A stretch of DNA of 64,000 nucleotides, taken from Telopea speciosissima. Taxonomy: Eukaryota > Streptophyta > Magnoliopsida > Proteales > Proteaceae. Each line of letters begins with the position of its first letter. The stretch's first letter is position 1. The DNA is taken from positions 4,785,568 to 4,849,567 of the forward strand of contig NC_057925.1 of assembly GCF_018873765.1 (NCBI RefSeq), read 5' to 3'. The notes below the pieces were generated by a model that was given only the letters and a program-made list of their open reading frames with translations, made no database searches and was not told where the DNA came from. Positions 10,710 to 21,016 of the stretch are shown one piece after another. A program made the translations under genes and the position numbers.

Positions 10710-12074
10710 ATGGCCATGACACCCCCTTGGCCTCACTTAGTTTATGCTTTGGCTTTGGTAGTTTGCTTGATAGCCACCAATGTTGTGGCAGATGAAATGT
10801 CTGTGAAATCTCTTCCACTTCCATATGGTCACAAATCTCAACCGCCGTATTACTACAAGTCCCCAACTCCATCACCACCTCTACCATTCTACTACAAATC
10901 ACAACCACCTCCATCTTCATCTCTTCCACCACCATATTACTACAAGTCACCACCTCCACCATCACCATTGCCTCCTCTTCTATACTATTACACCTTCCCA
11001 CCTCCCCCATTCTCATTACCTTCTCCTCTATATTATTATAAATCACCACCACCACTTCCATACTATTACAAATCACCACCTCCACCTTCACCATCACCTC
11101 CTCCTATGCTATACTTGTATAAGTCACCACCTCCACCATCTCCATCATCTCCCCCTCTCTACTTGTACAAGTCACCACCACCACCTTCACCATCGCCTCC
11201 TCCTCCATACTTGTACAACTCACCACCTCCACCATCTCCATCCCCTCCCCCTCCCTACTTGTATAAATCACCATCACCACCTTCACCATCGCCTCCTCCT
11301 CCATACTTGTACAAGTCACCACCTCCACCATCTCCATCACCTCCCCCTAAAGACTTGTATAAGTCACCGCTACCACCTTCACCATCGCCTCCTCCTCCAT
11401 ACTTGTACAAGTCACCACCTCCACCATCTCCATCACCTCCCCCTAAAGACTTGTATAAGTCACCGCTACCACCTTCACCATCGCCTCCTCCTCCCTACTT
11501 GTATAAGTCACCACCATCACCACCACCTTCACCATCAACTCCTCCTCCTCCTCCATACTTGTATAAGTCACCACCTCCACCATCGCCATCACCTTCCCCT
11601 CCCTATTCTTACAAGTCTCCTCCACCTCCATCACCATCACCACCTCCTCCATCCCTGTCGCTACCACCTCCCTACTTTTACAAATCTCGTCCACCACCAT
11701 CGCCACCACCTCCCTATTATTATAAATCGCCCCCACCCCCATCACCATCACCACCTCCTCTATACTACTATAAGTCCCCACCTCCACCTTCACCATCGCC
11801 TCCTCCATACTACTATAAGTCCCCACCTCCACCCTCACCATCGCCTCCTCCATACTACTATAAATCGCCACCCCCTCCATCACCCTCACCACGTCCTCCA
11901 TACTACTATACGTCTCCACCTCCACCCTCACCATCGCCTCCTCCATACTACTATAAATCACCACTCCCACCTTCACTTCCTCCTCCTTACTACTACAAAT
12001 CTCCACCTCAACCATCCCTCTCACCACCTCCTTCATACTATTATAGTTCCCCTCCACCACCCAAAGCTTACTAG
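10710..12074 (+). CDS. Extensin, complete (454 aa)
   Basis: A secreted structural glycoprotein of the primary cell wall. The ATG at 10710 gives [20 protein letters not shown] followed by IATNVVA|DE, a good signal peptide of about 27 residues. An ATG at 10647 would bury the signal peptide behind 21 residues and probably lies before the transcription start. The mature protein is a continuous array of [12 protein letters not shown] blocks separated by YYYKS (both ends) or YLYKS (middle), ending [12 protein letters not shown]. YxY motifs are the family's cross-link sites; Ser-Pro3-4 blocks are glycosylation sites. Repeat units are less uniform than in extensin 1, with local variants such as [10 protein letters not shown] duplicated as a 96-bp block near 11348-11500. 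It is a tandem duplicate of extensin 1, and it is intact in this sequence. Confidence 0.92.
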   Translation: MAMTPPWPHLVYALALVVCLIATNVVADEMSVKSLPLPYGHKSQPPYYYKSPTPSPPLPFYYKSQPPPSSSLPPPYYYKSPPPPSPLPPLLYYYTFPPPPFSLPSPLYYYKSPPPLPYYYKSPPPPSPSPPPMLYLYKSPPPPSPSSPPLYLYKSPPPPSPSPPPPYLYNSPPPPSPSPPPPYLYKSPSPPSPSPPPPYLYKSPPPPSPSPPPKDLYKSPLPPSPSPPPPYLYKSPPPPSPSPPPKDLYKSPLPPSPSPPPPYLYKSPPSPPPSPSTPPPPPYLYKSPPPPSPSPSPPYSYKSPPPPSPSPPPPSLSLPPPYFYKSRPPPSPPPPYYYKSPPPPSPSPPPLYYYKSPPPPSPSPPPYYYKSPPPPSPSPPPYYYKSPPPPSPSPRPPYYYTSPPPPSPSPPPYYYKSPLPPSLPPPYYYKSPPQPSLSPPPSYYYSSPPPPKAY

Positions 12075-12084
12075 ATTGTGGCTG

Positions 12085-12874
12085 TAGTTAATTTATAAAT
12101 TTCCTCCCTGTTATTTCTATTATCTTCCAAGCAATTCAAAAACAATGAAAATAATGGAGTTCCGAAGGGCGCATCAACCAATCAAAATTAGGCTGAACCG
12201 ATGCTTGGATTTGGCAATAAGGTTTTTTCTAGGGGGTTACCTTTGCATTCTCTCTCTCTCTCTCTCTCGGTTGGGTTGGGTACTATTGTATTTGTAACCT
12301 AGTGTAAACTTGTTCATCATATGAAAATTAAGGCTTAAAAGGAGAATTGGCTAGAACTTTGTGATTGATATATGTTTTTTTTTAATGAATAAATTATATT
12401 AAAAAAACAAAAAAAAGAAAAATTAAATATACAAAAAAAAACAGATTGACATCCCGCATCAACAAAAGTGCCAAAAACAAGAAAACTAGAACTGATAATA
12501 AATAACTAAAAATTTCCCTTTCATTGCTTCCCTCAAGAATTGATCCTTAGATCTCTCTAATTAGGTTAGATGTCAAGCACTAACCAAGTTAAGGAACGAC
12601 TCCACTGGGGATCGAACCCAGAATCTCTGGTTCCGTAGACCAGCACCTTATCCATTGGGCCATGGAGTCTTAGTTGTCAAAATTGTTTAACGGGACAATG
12701 GACTTGACCTTCGTTCTGTCTTTGAGTTTCCATGTCAATGGCAAAAATTTTCCTTTCGCCTCTTCTTAATTTGGATTTAGAATGTTCCTTTTTTATAAAG
12801 ATTTCTCTGTTTAGTTATTTTCCCTGTATTGAAGTTGTGGGAATTGGTTTTTTGTATGAAGACAGTTATTGGAA
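12085..12874. repeat. Duplicated extensin 3' flank, copy B, with a 430-bp insert
   Basis: Homologous to 1868-2232 (see the shared blocks listed there). Homology breaks at about 12360 and resumes at about 12785 with TTTTTTATAAAGATTTCTCTG. The intervening A-rich segment holds the tRNA-Arg gene and has no equivalent in copy A. Confidence 0.75.
12597..12669 (-). tRNA. trnR-ACG: tRNA-Arg (anticodon ACG)
   Basis: The minus strand folds as a complete 73-nt cloverleaf. Acceptor GACTCCA pairs with TGGAGTC, with discriminator G. The D-arm contains the A-box text TGGCCCAATGG. The anticodon stem CTGGT/ACCAG encloses the loop CTACGGA (anticodon ACG). The T-arm is CTGGG TTCGATC CCCAG, containing the B-box. 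Compared with the plant tRNA-Arg(ACG) I remember, the D-stem has one C-to-T change (a G-U pair at 10-25). No T-run of four or more follows closely on the minus strand; the first lies about 90 nt away, so termination may be weak. The upstream text ACAACTAA contains the CAA triplet favoured in plant tRNA genes. Confidence 0.93.
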
Positions 12875-13248
12875 TCTTTAACTTAGCATACTTCCCTTTT
12901 CAATAAAACATGTTTAGGCCACAACTGGGCTTTGTTGGTTTTCTTTTGAGCTGGTTCGTTCTCATGCAAATTTCTTTTTTTCATTTTTTTTTTGGGTGGG
13001 GAGGGGGATTTAAATCTCATGCAAATTTCTCAATCGCAATATAAAAAAAATAAAAATAAAAACATGGTGGAATGTTGCACAAAATATTTACAACATCACC
13101 ATCTAAGACAAACCAATTCAATAGTTTTGTTTTTCCGTCCCAACCAAACCTTAAGTCAAAAGAATCCAAGTGCCCATCCCATTCATACCAGTCCAAGAAG
13201 TGGGGAATTATATTGTTTTTTATGGAGTTACTGGTGCATTATGAGAGA

Positions 13249-13441
13249 TAGGGGTGCAAGTTTGGCCTTGTTGGCCCGAACCCGTCCTGGCCCGCCCTGA
13301 GCCCGAATAAGGCCTGCGCTGAGATACCTGACCCTGAGGACGGATCAGGGCTGGAAATTGCTAGCCTTGAGTCAGGGTCGGGTTGGGTTAGCGTTGAGGT
13401 TTCGGGTTGAGCCCGGCCCAGCCCGACCCGGTTTTAAGTTA

Positions 13442-13480
<39 letters not shown>

Positions 13481-13822
13481 TATTATAATATACTATTTAT
13501 ATTATAAACGTTAAATGTCACACATATTTTGTTATATAGTATATTAAATATGAAGATAATAAGTGATAGTATATTTTATTATAGTGTTATATTATGTAAA
13601 ATTGATATTTTTGTCCTAGACCTTGCACAACTCAGTCCAATCCATGCATCTCTACCTTCCCTCATTCCATGATTAGGGCGAATTACCGTCAGCCCAGCCC
13701 GACCCTAAGGGCGGGTCAGGCCCTGAGTCAAGGTCGGGTCGGGCTTGGGCCCAGCTAAGGGGAGTTAGGGTTGGGTTGGGGTTTTGAAAAGCTCGGCCCA
13801 ACCCAACCCTGTTGCAGCCCTA
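13249..13822. mobile_element. hAT-like MITE (574 bp)
   Basis: The termini TAGGGGTGCAA and TTGCAGCCCTA form an inverted repeat with one mismatch, and both arms continue as C/G-rich 'GGCCCGACCC' text. Flanking 8-mers ATGAGAGA (13241-13248) and ATGAGAAT (13823-13830) match at 6 of 8 bases, as expected for an old 8-bp hAT target duplication. The centre is a (TA)n tract at about 13441-13480. No coding capacity. Confidence 0.75.
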
Positions 13823-14953
13823 ATGAGAATTGTATCCTCCATTGATGCTTCGATCCTAACCTCAAGAATCAAGATACATACTTAAACACCAAAAAAATAA
13901 AAGGAATCATGCTTAAAAGGTTGTGTAGTTTGATTTCTGTTGAAATTAGAATTAGTTGCTCTAAAGGATTCTAATCTATTGGTTGGACTATTACTCATTA
14001 ATTTTTCTGTTTGGAGTTTGGATTCCCACGATCCAAACTGAACATAGCATTAGCAAGCGAAAGAGCACACGAAAGTGATCAATTTGCCGCTTAAATATAG
14101 CAATGGCTTTCAGAGTGCAAGAAAAAAGGACTTGTAGATTTTGCTCAACATATCAACAACCTAGCTAGGTCCTCAAGAATTTTCCAGTTTCCACCCAAGC
14201 TTGAGTGCTCATCTAGGAAGACTTTCTTTTGGCATGTATAACTATAATTACCATATGGACTAATGATTTAGCATGAAACATATGTGAAATTTTTGAAGTA
14301 GACTATTTGTCAAATTTGGTGATCCATCTCAATCGTATAGCCAGCCTATATGTCCTATTTTTCTTAATAAACGTTGTTTTGTTAAATAATTCCCAGAATA
14401 AAAATGGATATAGGGATCGATCCCAGTATTACGAACCATGTTTTCGACCATCACTAAAGAGAGAGAGAGAGAGAGAGAGATAAATGGCTCAGTAGCCTAT
14501 TTAAGGCATGTCTAAGGCCATATAGCTCGATTTTCCACTCTCAAGATTCATATTGATAAATCGATCTCTGCTTCCAGCCAGTTCGCTAAGTAGACTCACT
14601 CTACCGAGGGGCAACAAAAGCTGGAACTATTCATGCCAAAAACAAGGGACCTACGTCTCAGGATCCTGAAGTAAGGGGACCAATTAGACCCGATCGAAAC
14701 TGGCCTGCACCGACCGGTTGACATCCTTACTGTTTTGATTAATTTTGTAATTAATAGGCATTATTGTTTTGGATACTTTGATTAAAGGAAAGATTAGGTG
14801 GATAATTTGGCAATAAAAAAACCGTTGTTTCAAAATAATATAATTTTTCCTTTTTCAATCAAACCCCATAAAACATTGTATTCTATTCTCTACACGAGGG
14901 GCATGCTTTTCATTTTGGCAATAGAGAATGGCTTACACTACTTATATTATAAA
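13823..14953. other. Intergenic, no gene seen
   Basis: AT-rich DNA with a (GA)n tract at 14458-14480 and no supported coding or RNA gene. Confidence 0.6.
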
Positions 14954-15067
14954 GGGGCGCTATTCTCTGTGCCACAGCGCAGCCTGTGCCCAGGCACATG
15001 GGGGTGGGCGCAATGACTACCCTGCCCCCTTACACAGGCTGCGCTGCGGCGTAGAGAACATTCTCCC
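14954..15067. mobile_element. Mutator-type mini-foldback MITE, copy 1 (114 bp) with 9-bp TSD
   Basis: Arms around CGCAGCCTGTG pair with CACAGGCTGCG, and the interior reads GGGCGCAATGACTACCCTGCCCC. TATTATAAA occurs immediately on both sides (14945-14953 and 15068-15076), an exact 9-bp target duplication. The size and core link it to the elements at 16982, 40127 and 61784. Confidence 0.65.
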
Positions 15068-15223
15068 TATTATAAATAACCCAATTCGCCATGTTACCCA
15101 TTTTGTCAACTTGTATCGATTATGGCATAATAGTGCTATATTAATTAAAGTGCACGACCCCAGCAGCCCAGCTGGTCATGACTTGGTGATACTTAACCTT
15201 TAACTTCAAGTCATTCCAAAAGG

Positions 15224-15228
<5 letters not shown>

Positions 15229-15262
<34 letters not shown>
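15229..15262. repeat. (CT)n microsatellite upstream of XTH
   Basis: A pure CT run about 170 bp upstream of the XTH TATA box. Such runs are common in plant promoters and 5' leaders. Confidence 0.85.
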
Positions 15263-15266
<4 letters not shown>

Positions 15267-15426
15267 GTGTGTGTGGTGTGTTATGACAGTAGCCCTTCCA
15301 AGTTGCTGTCTTTCCCTTCCATAACCATCTGGACACAACTCAATCTTCTCATACTTCATAAGCTTAAAGAAAAGCTCATAGAAGTCTGAACTTTCTTATA
15401 CCTTTCCTTTTCTTTAGCTTCACCAC

Positions 15427-15433
15427 TATAAAT
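15427..15433 (+). promoter_or_regulatory. TATA box of XTH gene
   Basis: TATAAAT lies 83 bp before the ATG at 15510. The predicted transcription start near 15457 leaves a leader of about 50 bases. Confidence 0.6.
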
Positions 15434-15509
15434 AAGATGCTAACCAAAGCAAAGAACCATCTCAATTCAAATTTGAAATCAATTTTAAGTCTCCTTACTC
15501 AAAGCCCAT

Positions 15510-16775
15510 ATGCAATTCTCCATGGATTCTTCATCTTCTTCTACTGTTTCAGTAATGTTAGTATCTGCTCTACTGCTTAGCTTCTTAATGGTTGTTTCAG
15601 CTAGCAATTTCTATCTAGATTTCGACACCTCTTATGGTGGCAATAGAGCTAAGATCCTCAACAATGGGGAGCTTCTCACTTTGTCACTTGACAATTCTTC
15701 TGGGTCTGGTGTCCAATCCAAAGGAGAATTTCTCTATGGTAAGATTGATATGCAGGTCAAACTTGTTCCTAACAACTCTGCTGGTACTGTCAGTACCTAC
15801 TATGTAAGCTCATCTCTTCCTCCATAAAAATTTCATCTTTTTCACTAATTAGTTCTCAATGCTTCTTATCTAAACTAAATATTCTATTGGGTTGCAGTTA
15901 TCTTCAAAAGGACAATATTGGGATGAGTTAGACTTTGAGTTCTTGGGGAATCTCAGTGGAGAACCTTATATTGTTCACACCAATGTTATCACCCAAGGCA
16001 AAGGCAATAGAGAACAGCAATTCTATATGTGGTTTGACCCAACTGCAGATTTCCACAATTACTCTTTCCTCTGGAATCCACAATACATCCTGTAAACACA
16101 CTCTTCCACCCATTAAATCTATTAAATTATTGACGCAGCTTTTAGGTGAAACAGTAGCGAACATGATATCTGAGCAGGGAGGTCAAATGTTTGACTTCTG
16201 AAAAGTGCATCAGAATAATCTTTCCGACATTTTTTCTCCCCTCAGTGCAACTGCACATGCAGGGGAGTGTTGATGTATACATTGATGCTGCACTTCCCTA
16301 ACAGTTTGAGCTTTTTTGTGGTTCCCTGTAATTCTCATCTGATTTGGTTTTTGTTTCATGTTTCAGCTTCTCTGTGGATGGAACTCCAATTAGAGAGTTT
16401 AAGAATTTAGAATCAAATGGGGTTCCTTACCCAAACAAACAATTAATGCAAATCTACTCTAGTATTTGGGATGGCAATGATTGGGCGACTCAAGGTGGGC
16501 GTGTCAAGATTGATTGGAGCAAAGCACCATTCACAGCTTCCTATAGGAACTTCACTACATATGCTTGTGTTCAGCCTAATGGTACTTTTTGCAGTTCCAA
16601 TTCTTCCTTTTCTACATCAAACAACAACACATGGTATTATTCACAGCAATTGGATTCAGCAAGTCAGGCTAAGTTGAAATGGGTGCAGGATAATTACATG
16701 ATCTACAACTATTGTACTGATACAAAAAGATTTCCAAATGGAACTTTCCCTTATGAATGTACTGTCACCAACTAA
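15510..16775 (+). CDS. XTH: Xyloglucan endotransglucosylase/hydrolase (GH16), three exons, 298 aa
   Basis: Cuts and rejoins xyloglucan chains in the cell wall. Exons 15510-15803, 15898-16091 and 16367-16775; both introns have GT...AG ends, and the joined frame is 897 bases. The N-terminus is a signal peptide (hydrophobic core about residues 13-31). The GH16 catalytic motif is DELDFEFLG at residues 107-115 (family DEIDFEFLG, nucleophile Glu108, acid/base Glu112), followed by the conserved glycosylation site NLSG. Later family landmarks are [34 protein letters not shown] and the XTH C-terminal Cys-rich region ([22 protein letters not shown]). A second in-frame ATG at 15522 is a possible alternative start. 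The usual S-T-H before DEI is replaced by Q-Y-W, a mild oddity. Closest to the common group I/II XTHs by motif; the subgroup is not certain. Confidence 0.93.
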
Positions 16776-16981
16776 TTGTAGAAAGATAAGAAGACTCCAT
16801 AAGAACAAGAACAAAAGGAGTTAACTCTGTTACTGTATTAATTAGATTCATTTTTTCCTTTCTTTAAAACTTTTATTTGTTATCAGTTGATTCACAGGAA
16901 CTATATATAAGTGCATTGAACATGAAATTAATACAATACTTAAATATGAAATGTTGGACTTCCTCCATGAGAATTGATGGC

Positions 16982-17164
16982 GGATCCAGATCGTCTACGG
17001 CGCACTGCCCGTAGTAGCCTGAGCGGTGCACAAATAGGGCGCGCTGCAATGACCGCCTTACCCCCACTCAAGCAAGGCATTCGGGCAGGGGTAAGACAAT
17101 CATTGCAGTATGCCTGATTTGTGTGCTGCTCAGGTCGCTACGGGCAGCGCACCGTAGAGGATCT
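16982..17164. mobile_element. Mutator-type mini-foldback MITE, copy 2 (183 bp) with TSD
   Basis: A near-palindrome: the left arm GATCGTCTACGGCGCACTGC pairs with right-arm text GCAGCGCACCGTAGAGGATC. The centre reads CCTTACCCCCACTCAAGCAA...GGGCAGGGGTAAG. The 11-base word GAATTGATGGC flanks both sides (16971-16981 and 17165-17175). Homologous to the element at 61784. Confidence 0.75.
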
Positions 17165-17404
17165 GAATTGATGGCTGATCGCCTTTGTAGGCTGAAGTGG
17201 GCTAACCAATAATTGTTTACAGGCCTCTAGTGGGTCTCCAGGTTTTAAACGTGTTAGTGTTACCCAAAATGAAATATTCCAAAATTTCAAAATTACAAAT
17301 AAATGCATTTTATTATTATTATTATTTATTTTGAATGAAATTCCTTTTATTATTCTTAAATTGTAATCTTAATTAATTTTCAAAATATATGGTGATGCAT
17401 TATT

Positions 17405-18095
17405 ATTATTAGAGAAGATTATGTCCCCCTCCCTTGCATTCCTCTTTTGGGTGGTGTCGGCCAAGGCTTCGATGGCGCCACCAAACCCTAGCTTGGGACC
17501 CTCTATCAATAAAGGGCCCCTCCTCGTTTGAAAATTCACTGAAAAAAATAGAGGTTTTGGTCCCTAGAAAAGTTTTGTTTGTGATTAAGGCGCGAAAGTC
17601 TTGTCGGTGTCTCGAAGGTCCAGTTGGTGAAGGCCCGGAAGTCCTGCTAATGTTTTGCCCATATGGCGTCGTAGTATTGCCCGAAGTTCGAGAAATAGGC
17701 TCTTTCATCCCTTGTAACGCCGCTATTTTGCCCGAAGTCCGAGTATCATGAATCCCATTTATAGCTGTTACTCAGCTTCAAGTTTGAGTTACGAGCTTCC
17801 CTTTTACAATGGTATAGTTCTTACTCTGCCTGAAGTCTGAGTTGCAAAATACCTTGTTTATAACTGTTATTCTACCCGACAAGAGAGATGTAGGTAGTTT
17901 GTTCATCTCCACCTGAGCCGGGTTGTCCCCCATTTCGCTTTTGTCAGTTTTTGGTAAATTTCACCATCATGTACATATTTTTATTCTATTTATGTATTTT
18001 GGCACAAGGTAGATTGTTTAAACATATTTTTTGCTCTTTTTCTCTCTTTTTCATTATTTTAATCATATTTACCATCTACATGTTAGTATAATGGG
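17405..18095. mobile_element. Degenerate Tat-type LTR fragment
   Basis: Resembles the LTR at 36978-38217. Shared words in the same order are TCTGCC(C)GAAGTCTGAGT, TTATTCT, CCGACAAGAGAGA, CACCTGAGCC, ATTTCGC, TTTTGGCA and ACATGTTAGTATA. No PBS or LTR ends can be seen, so this is a fragment. Confidence 0.55.
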
Positions 18096-18574
18096 AAAAT
18101 TACTTATACACCTCATTTATTAGGCCCAATTGCTTGATACACCCAACTTTTCAAACAATTACTTGATGCCCCATGAAACCTGACAGTATTAGTCTATTGT
18201 TACTTGTTAGTGGTTGAATGGAAAACTTCATTTTACCTTTATCACCTATTCAATTGAAAATAGTAAAATAAAAAGTACAATTTACCCTTCTTCTTTTTCT
18301 TCCTGCAACCCTACCTCCTGTTGCAACACACCCACTCCTACCCCCTGAACTTCACGCCACCCCTACCATCAACTTCCCCTGCTTCCTCATTCTTTGCATA
18401 CATGTTTGGATACCATAACCAATACCAAAATTATCCAGCCCTTCTTCCTTTACCTCCACCAATACCTCTGCTACTACCTGAAGTTTCACCGTCAACCCAA
18501 CTCTAGAATCTTAGATCCAAAACCCATGTGCAGAAAAATAAATTTCTATAAAATTATGAACTTACCATAATAAA
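18096..18574. other. MULE-end-like sequence, no gene
   Basis: 18098-18310 has the composition of the local MULE termini (TACTTATACACCTC..., then a segment before TTTACCCTTCTTC). It is followed by a short Pro-rich open frame (18321-18506) of unknown meaning. No inverted partner is seen. Confidence 0.35.
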
Positions 18575-18918
18575 GGCTCTGTTTAGTTGCAAGGGAAATT
18601 AAAGGGAGGGGAAAGGAAAATTTTCAAACCTAAAAAAAAAACTTTTGTAATCATTAATTATCCCGTGTAATTGTATAAACTACTTAAATTTCTTACCATA
18701 TTTAGTAATGATACATTTTATATATAATATTTATTTTTATAATTTAAACCAAAGAGAATTGGATGCAAAGTAAAGTGAGATTTAGTAACAAAATATGGAA
18801 TGATTTGGAGATAGTGGTAATGTCAGATGGGATAATGATTACAAAAATTTCTTTTTTAAGTATGAAAATTTCACTTCCCTTCTCTTTCCTTTAATCCCCC
18901 TTGCAACCAAACAAAGCC
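18575..18918. mobile_element. MITE with about 90-bp terminal inverted repeats (344 bp)
   Basis: The left end GGCTCTGTTTAGTTGCAAGG and the right end (complement GGCTTTGTTTGGTTGCAAGG) match over roughly 90 bases with indels. AAA flanks both sides as a 3-bp duplication. The GGC-CTGTTTGG-type end and 3-bp TSD suggest PIF/Harbinger, but this is a tentative assignment. Confidence 0.65.
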
Positions 18919-19533
18919 AAACTGAATAAAGGAAGGGAAATTTACACATACCACTGAGGTTTGACTAAAGGATATTTTCACTCCCCCCAGTTTTGGAAAA
19001 TTCTGCGTACCCCCTGAAGTTTGCAAACGGTAACAAATAAACCCATTCCGTCAGTTCATGACTAACACTGTTAAAAATTAGACTTGAACTGACGGAATTG
19101 CCCTTACAAGGGAAAAAAAAAAAAAAAAAACACCTGCAACTCATCTTCCCCAATATACCCCAATATTGGAGAAGATGAGTTGCAGGTATCCTTAGTAGGG
19201 AACACCATGGATGCCGAGATGAGTTGCCGAAAGAACACCTGGGAGAGAGACTGGTTAAGGAGAGTTACAAGAATGATAGAAGAGGGGAAAGGATGAAAGG
19301 ACATGTTGTTCATCAAGTTGAGATTAGGGTTTCGGATCGGTTGATAGAAGAGTTGCAGGTTAGATGGAGCTAAGATGAAAATCGCTGGTTCAATTTGGAA
19401 GGAAGAACATCCATGACAACCTTGTACAAGTATAAAGGCTGCGGATTTGTCAATATCCTCATCCCATTCTCATCCCAGAAGAATAGTCGACGTGGTGGTG
19501 AGGACGATGGGGAAGCAGCAGAAGCAGGCATAA

Positions 19534-19722
19534 CCGTCATCACAGGAGGATGCAGATCTAATGGAGGCATTCAAGGTGTTCGACGAGAACGACAACGGAA
19601 AGATGGATGCGAAGAGATTAGGAGTGTTGTTTCCATCTCCGATTGGAAAGATGCGGTTGTTTGCCCTAAACCTTGGCGACTCAGTGGCTTCAACCATGTG
19701 GTTCATGGCCCTAGGCCGTTGA
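19534..19722 (+). pseudogene. Captured fragment of an EF-hand (calmodulin-like) gene
   Basis: The frame beginning at 19534 reads DADLMEAFKVFDENDNGKMD followed by AKRLG. This matches the 'DLxEAFxVFDxNxDGxIxxxEL' pattern of plant calmodulin-like proteins. The Ca-binding loop is DENDNGKMDAKR; loop position 12, normally Glu, is Arg, so calcium binding would be impaired. A stop lies just upstream, the similarity ends after a few codons, and the frame stops at 19722. It is a fragment inside the MULE TIRs, not a gene. Confidence 0.6.
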
Positions 19723-19814
19723 GATGGCAATTGAGGTAATTTCTCCAACCTTTTTACATCTCTTCCTCTGTCTGATTCACGAAATCGTTTCAAAATTCTT
19801 TTTTTTCTCTGATG

Positions 19815-20015
19815 TTATTTTTTCGAGATATAAAGAGGATTGTTTCTGATATGGATGATAATTTGAGAAACCTCTGTTGGTGAGAAGCCATCAGGATAGA
19901 GGGATTTGATGAAGTTCCATCGGCTCTTTGAGCGTTGTTCTCTAAGAATCGAAACAACAGATGAGATTAAAGTTTCGTGAGGAGGGTTTTGATCTGATGG
20001 GGATGATGATGGCAA
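19815..20015 (-). pseudogene. Captured N-terminus of a pentatricopeptide-repeat (PPR) protein
   Basis: The minus strand encodes LISSVVSILREQRSKSRWNF, IKSLYPDGFSPTEVSQI, then IRNNP. This is the conserved lead-in of a group of organellar PPR proteins (…HQRSKSRW..LRSLYPxGFTPxxFSQI..LxxNP…). The expected continuation LALRFF is replaced by YISKK and a stop, so the fragment was cut there. The start codon region (20013-20015) keeps a plausible ATG. Organellar RNA processing would be the role of the parent gene; this 66-residue piece should not function as a PPR protein. Confidence 0.65.
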
Positions 20016-20829
20016 GGAATGGAAAGATAATAAGAAATAGATGGAGAATTGTCTGTATGGAGAGATTGATAGACAGCGATATCATTTCAATATCGCCATT
20101 TGGAAAAGCTCAACAGGAAACACAGCCGACAAGAGGTTATCTGCTCTCAACATGCCCACTCACCAAAGCTCTGTGGAAAGGAGAAACAAGCTGAAGAGGC
20201 AAAATAGCAAAATTCTTCAACAAACAAATCTCTATTGGTCCATCTCGTCTTTGCGCAGAGTTCATACCAATCTCAATTAACACTTCTCATTTTTCCAATC
20301 TGAATCCAAAAACAAACCATGAATTAAAAGATCTTTTTGAAACTTATTCTCCATAAAACCTGCAACTCATCTTCCCCAATCAGGTTATGTTATTTTTTTT
20401 TGTCTTTTCTTTTCTTGTAAGGATAATTTTGTCATTTTATTTCTTATTTTTAACAGTGTTAGTCATGAACAGATAGAATGAGTTTATTTGTAACCGTTTG
20501 CGAACCTCAGGGAGATATGCAAAATTTTCCAAAATTGGACGTGAAAATATCCTTTAGTCAAACCTCAGGGGTGGTATGTGTAAATTTTTCATAAAAGAAT
20601 AAATATTAAATTATAAGAAGAAAAGTTTCTCCAGTGTCTAAAAGGTCTTGAGAAACATAAGTTTAGCACAAGTATTTTGTCACATGGTTGAGTAAATGGA
20701 GCTGAAATTCTGTGAACAAGCAGCTTCCGCACGCAGTCCACTGTTTACATGTCAAGCTTTAATCAAGATGGAATTGTTCTAGTGACAGAATAAAGGTTTA
20801 AAAATTCAAGTGAATAAACGAAATTTTTC

Positions 20830-20999
20830 AAAAGGGCGTATCCAATGCACGATGCTTCAGCCACTACGGGGTTTAGGGAAGGATCATAATGTATGCAGCC
20901 TTACCCCTGTTTTCACAAAGAGACTGTTTCCATACTCAAATCCATGACCACTTGATCACAAAAGAGCAGTCTTTACCATTCCACCATGGCCCACCCTCG
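20830..20999 (-). mobile_element. Au-like SINE (170 bp) with 17-bp target duplication
   Basis: Read on the minus strand, the element starts with a tRNA-like head: an A-box region GGTGGAATGGTAAAG and a B-box-like GGATTTGAGTA. It continues GGAAACAGTCTCTTTGTG, GGGGTAAGGCTGC and GATCCTTCCC, the order I recall for plant Au SINEs, and ends in a short CCCTTTT tail. AATAAACGAAATTTTTC (20813-20829) and AATAAATGAAATTTTTC (21000-21016) flank it, a 17-bp duplication with one mismatch. The minus-strand orientation follows from the promoter boxes and the T-rich tail. Confidence 0.8.
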
Positions 21000-21016
21000 A
21001 ATAAATGAAATTTTTC

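Larger units (their letters stand above)
18939..20593. mobile_element. Pack-MULE-like element with about 240-bp TIRs carrying two host-gene fragments
   Basis: The left end (AATTTACACATACCACTGAG from 18939) and the inverted right end (CCTCAGGGGTGGTATGTGTA at 20564-20583, continuing to 20593) align along about 240 bases. The alignment includes GGTTTGACTAAAGGATATTT, TTGCAAACGGTAACAAATAA and, at the inner end, CTGCAACTCATCTTCCCCAA. Long TIRs enclosing gene pieces are the hallmark of Mutator-like gene-capturing elements. Inside are an EF-hand fragment (plus strand) and a PPR-protein N-terminus (minus strand). I could not see a 9-bp target duplication at the ends as I set them, so end positions or age are uncertain. 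Confidence 0.7.
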
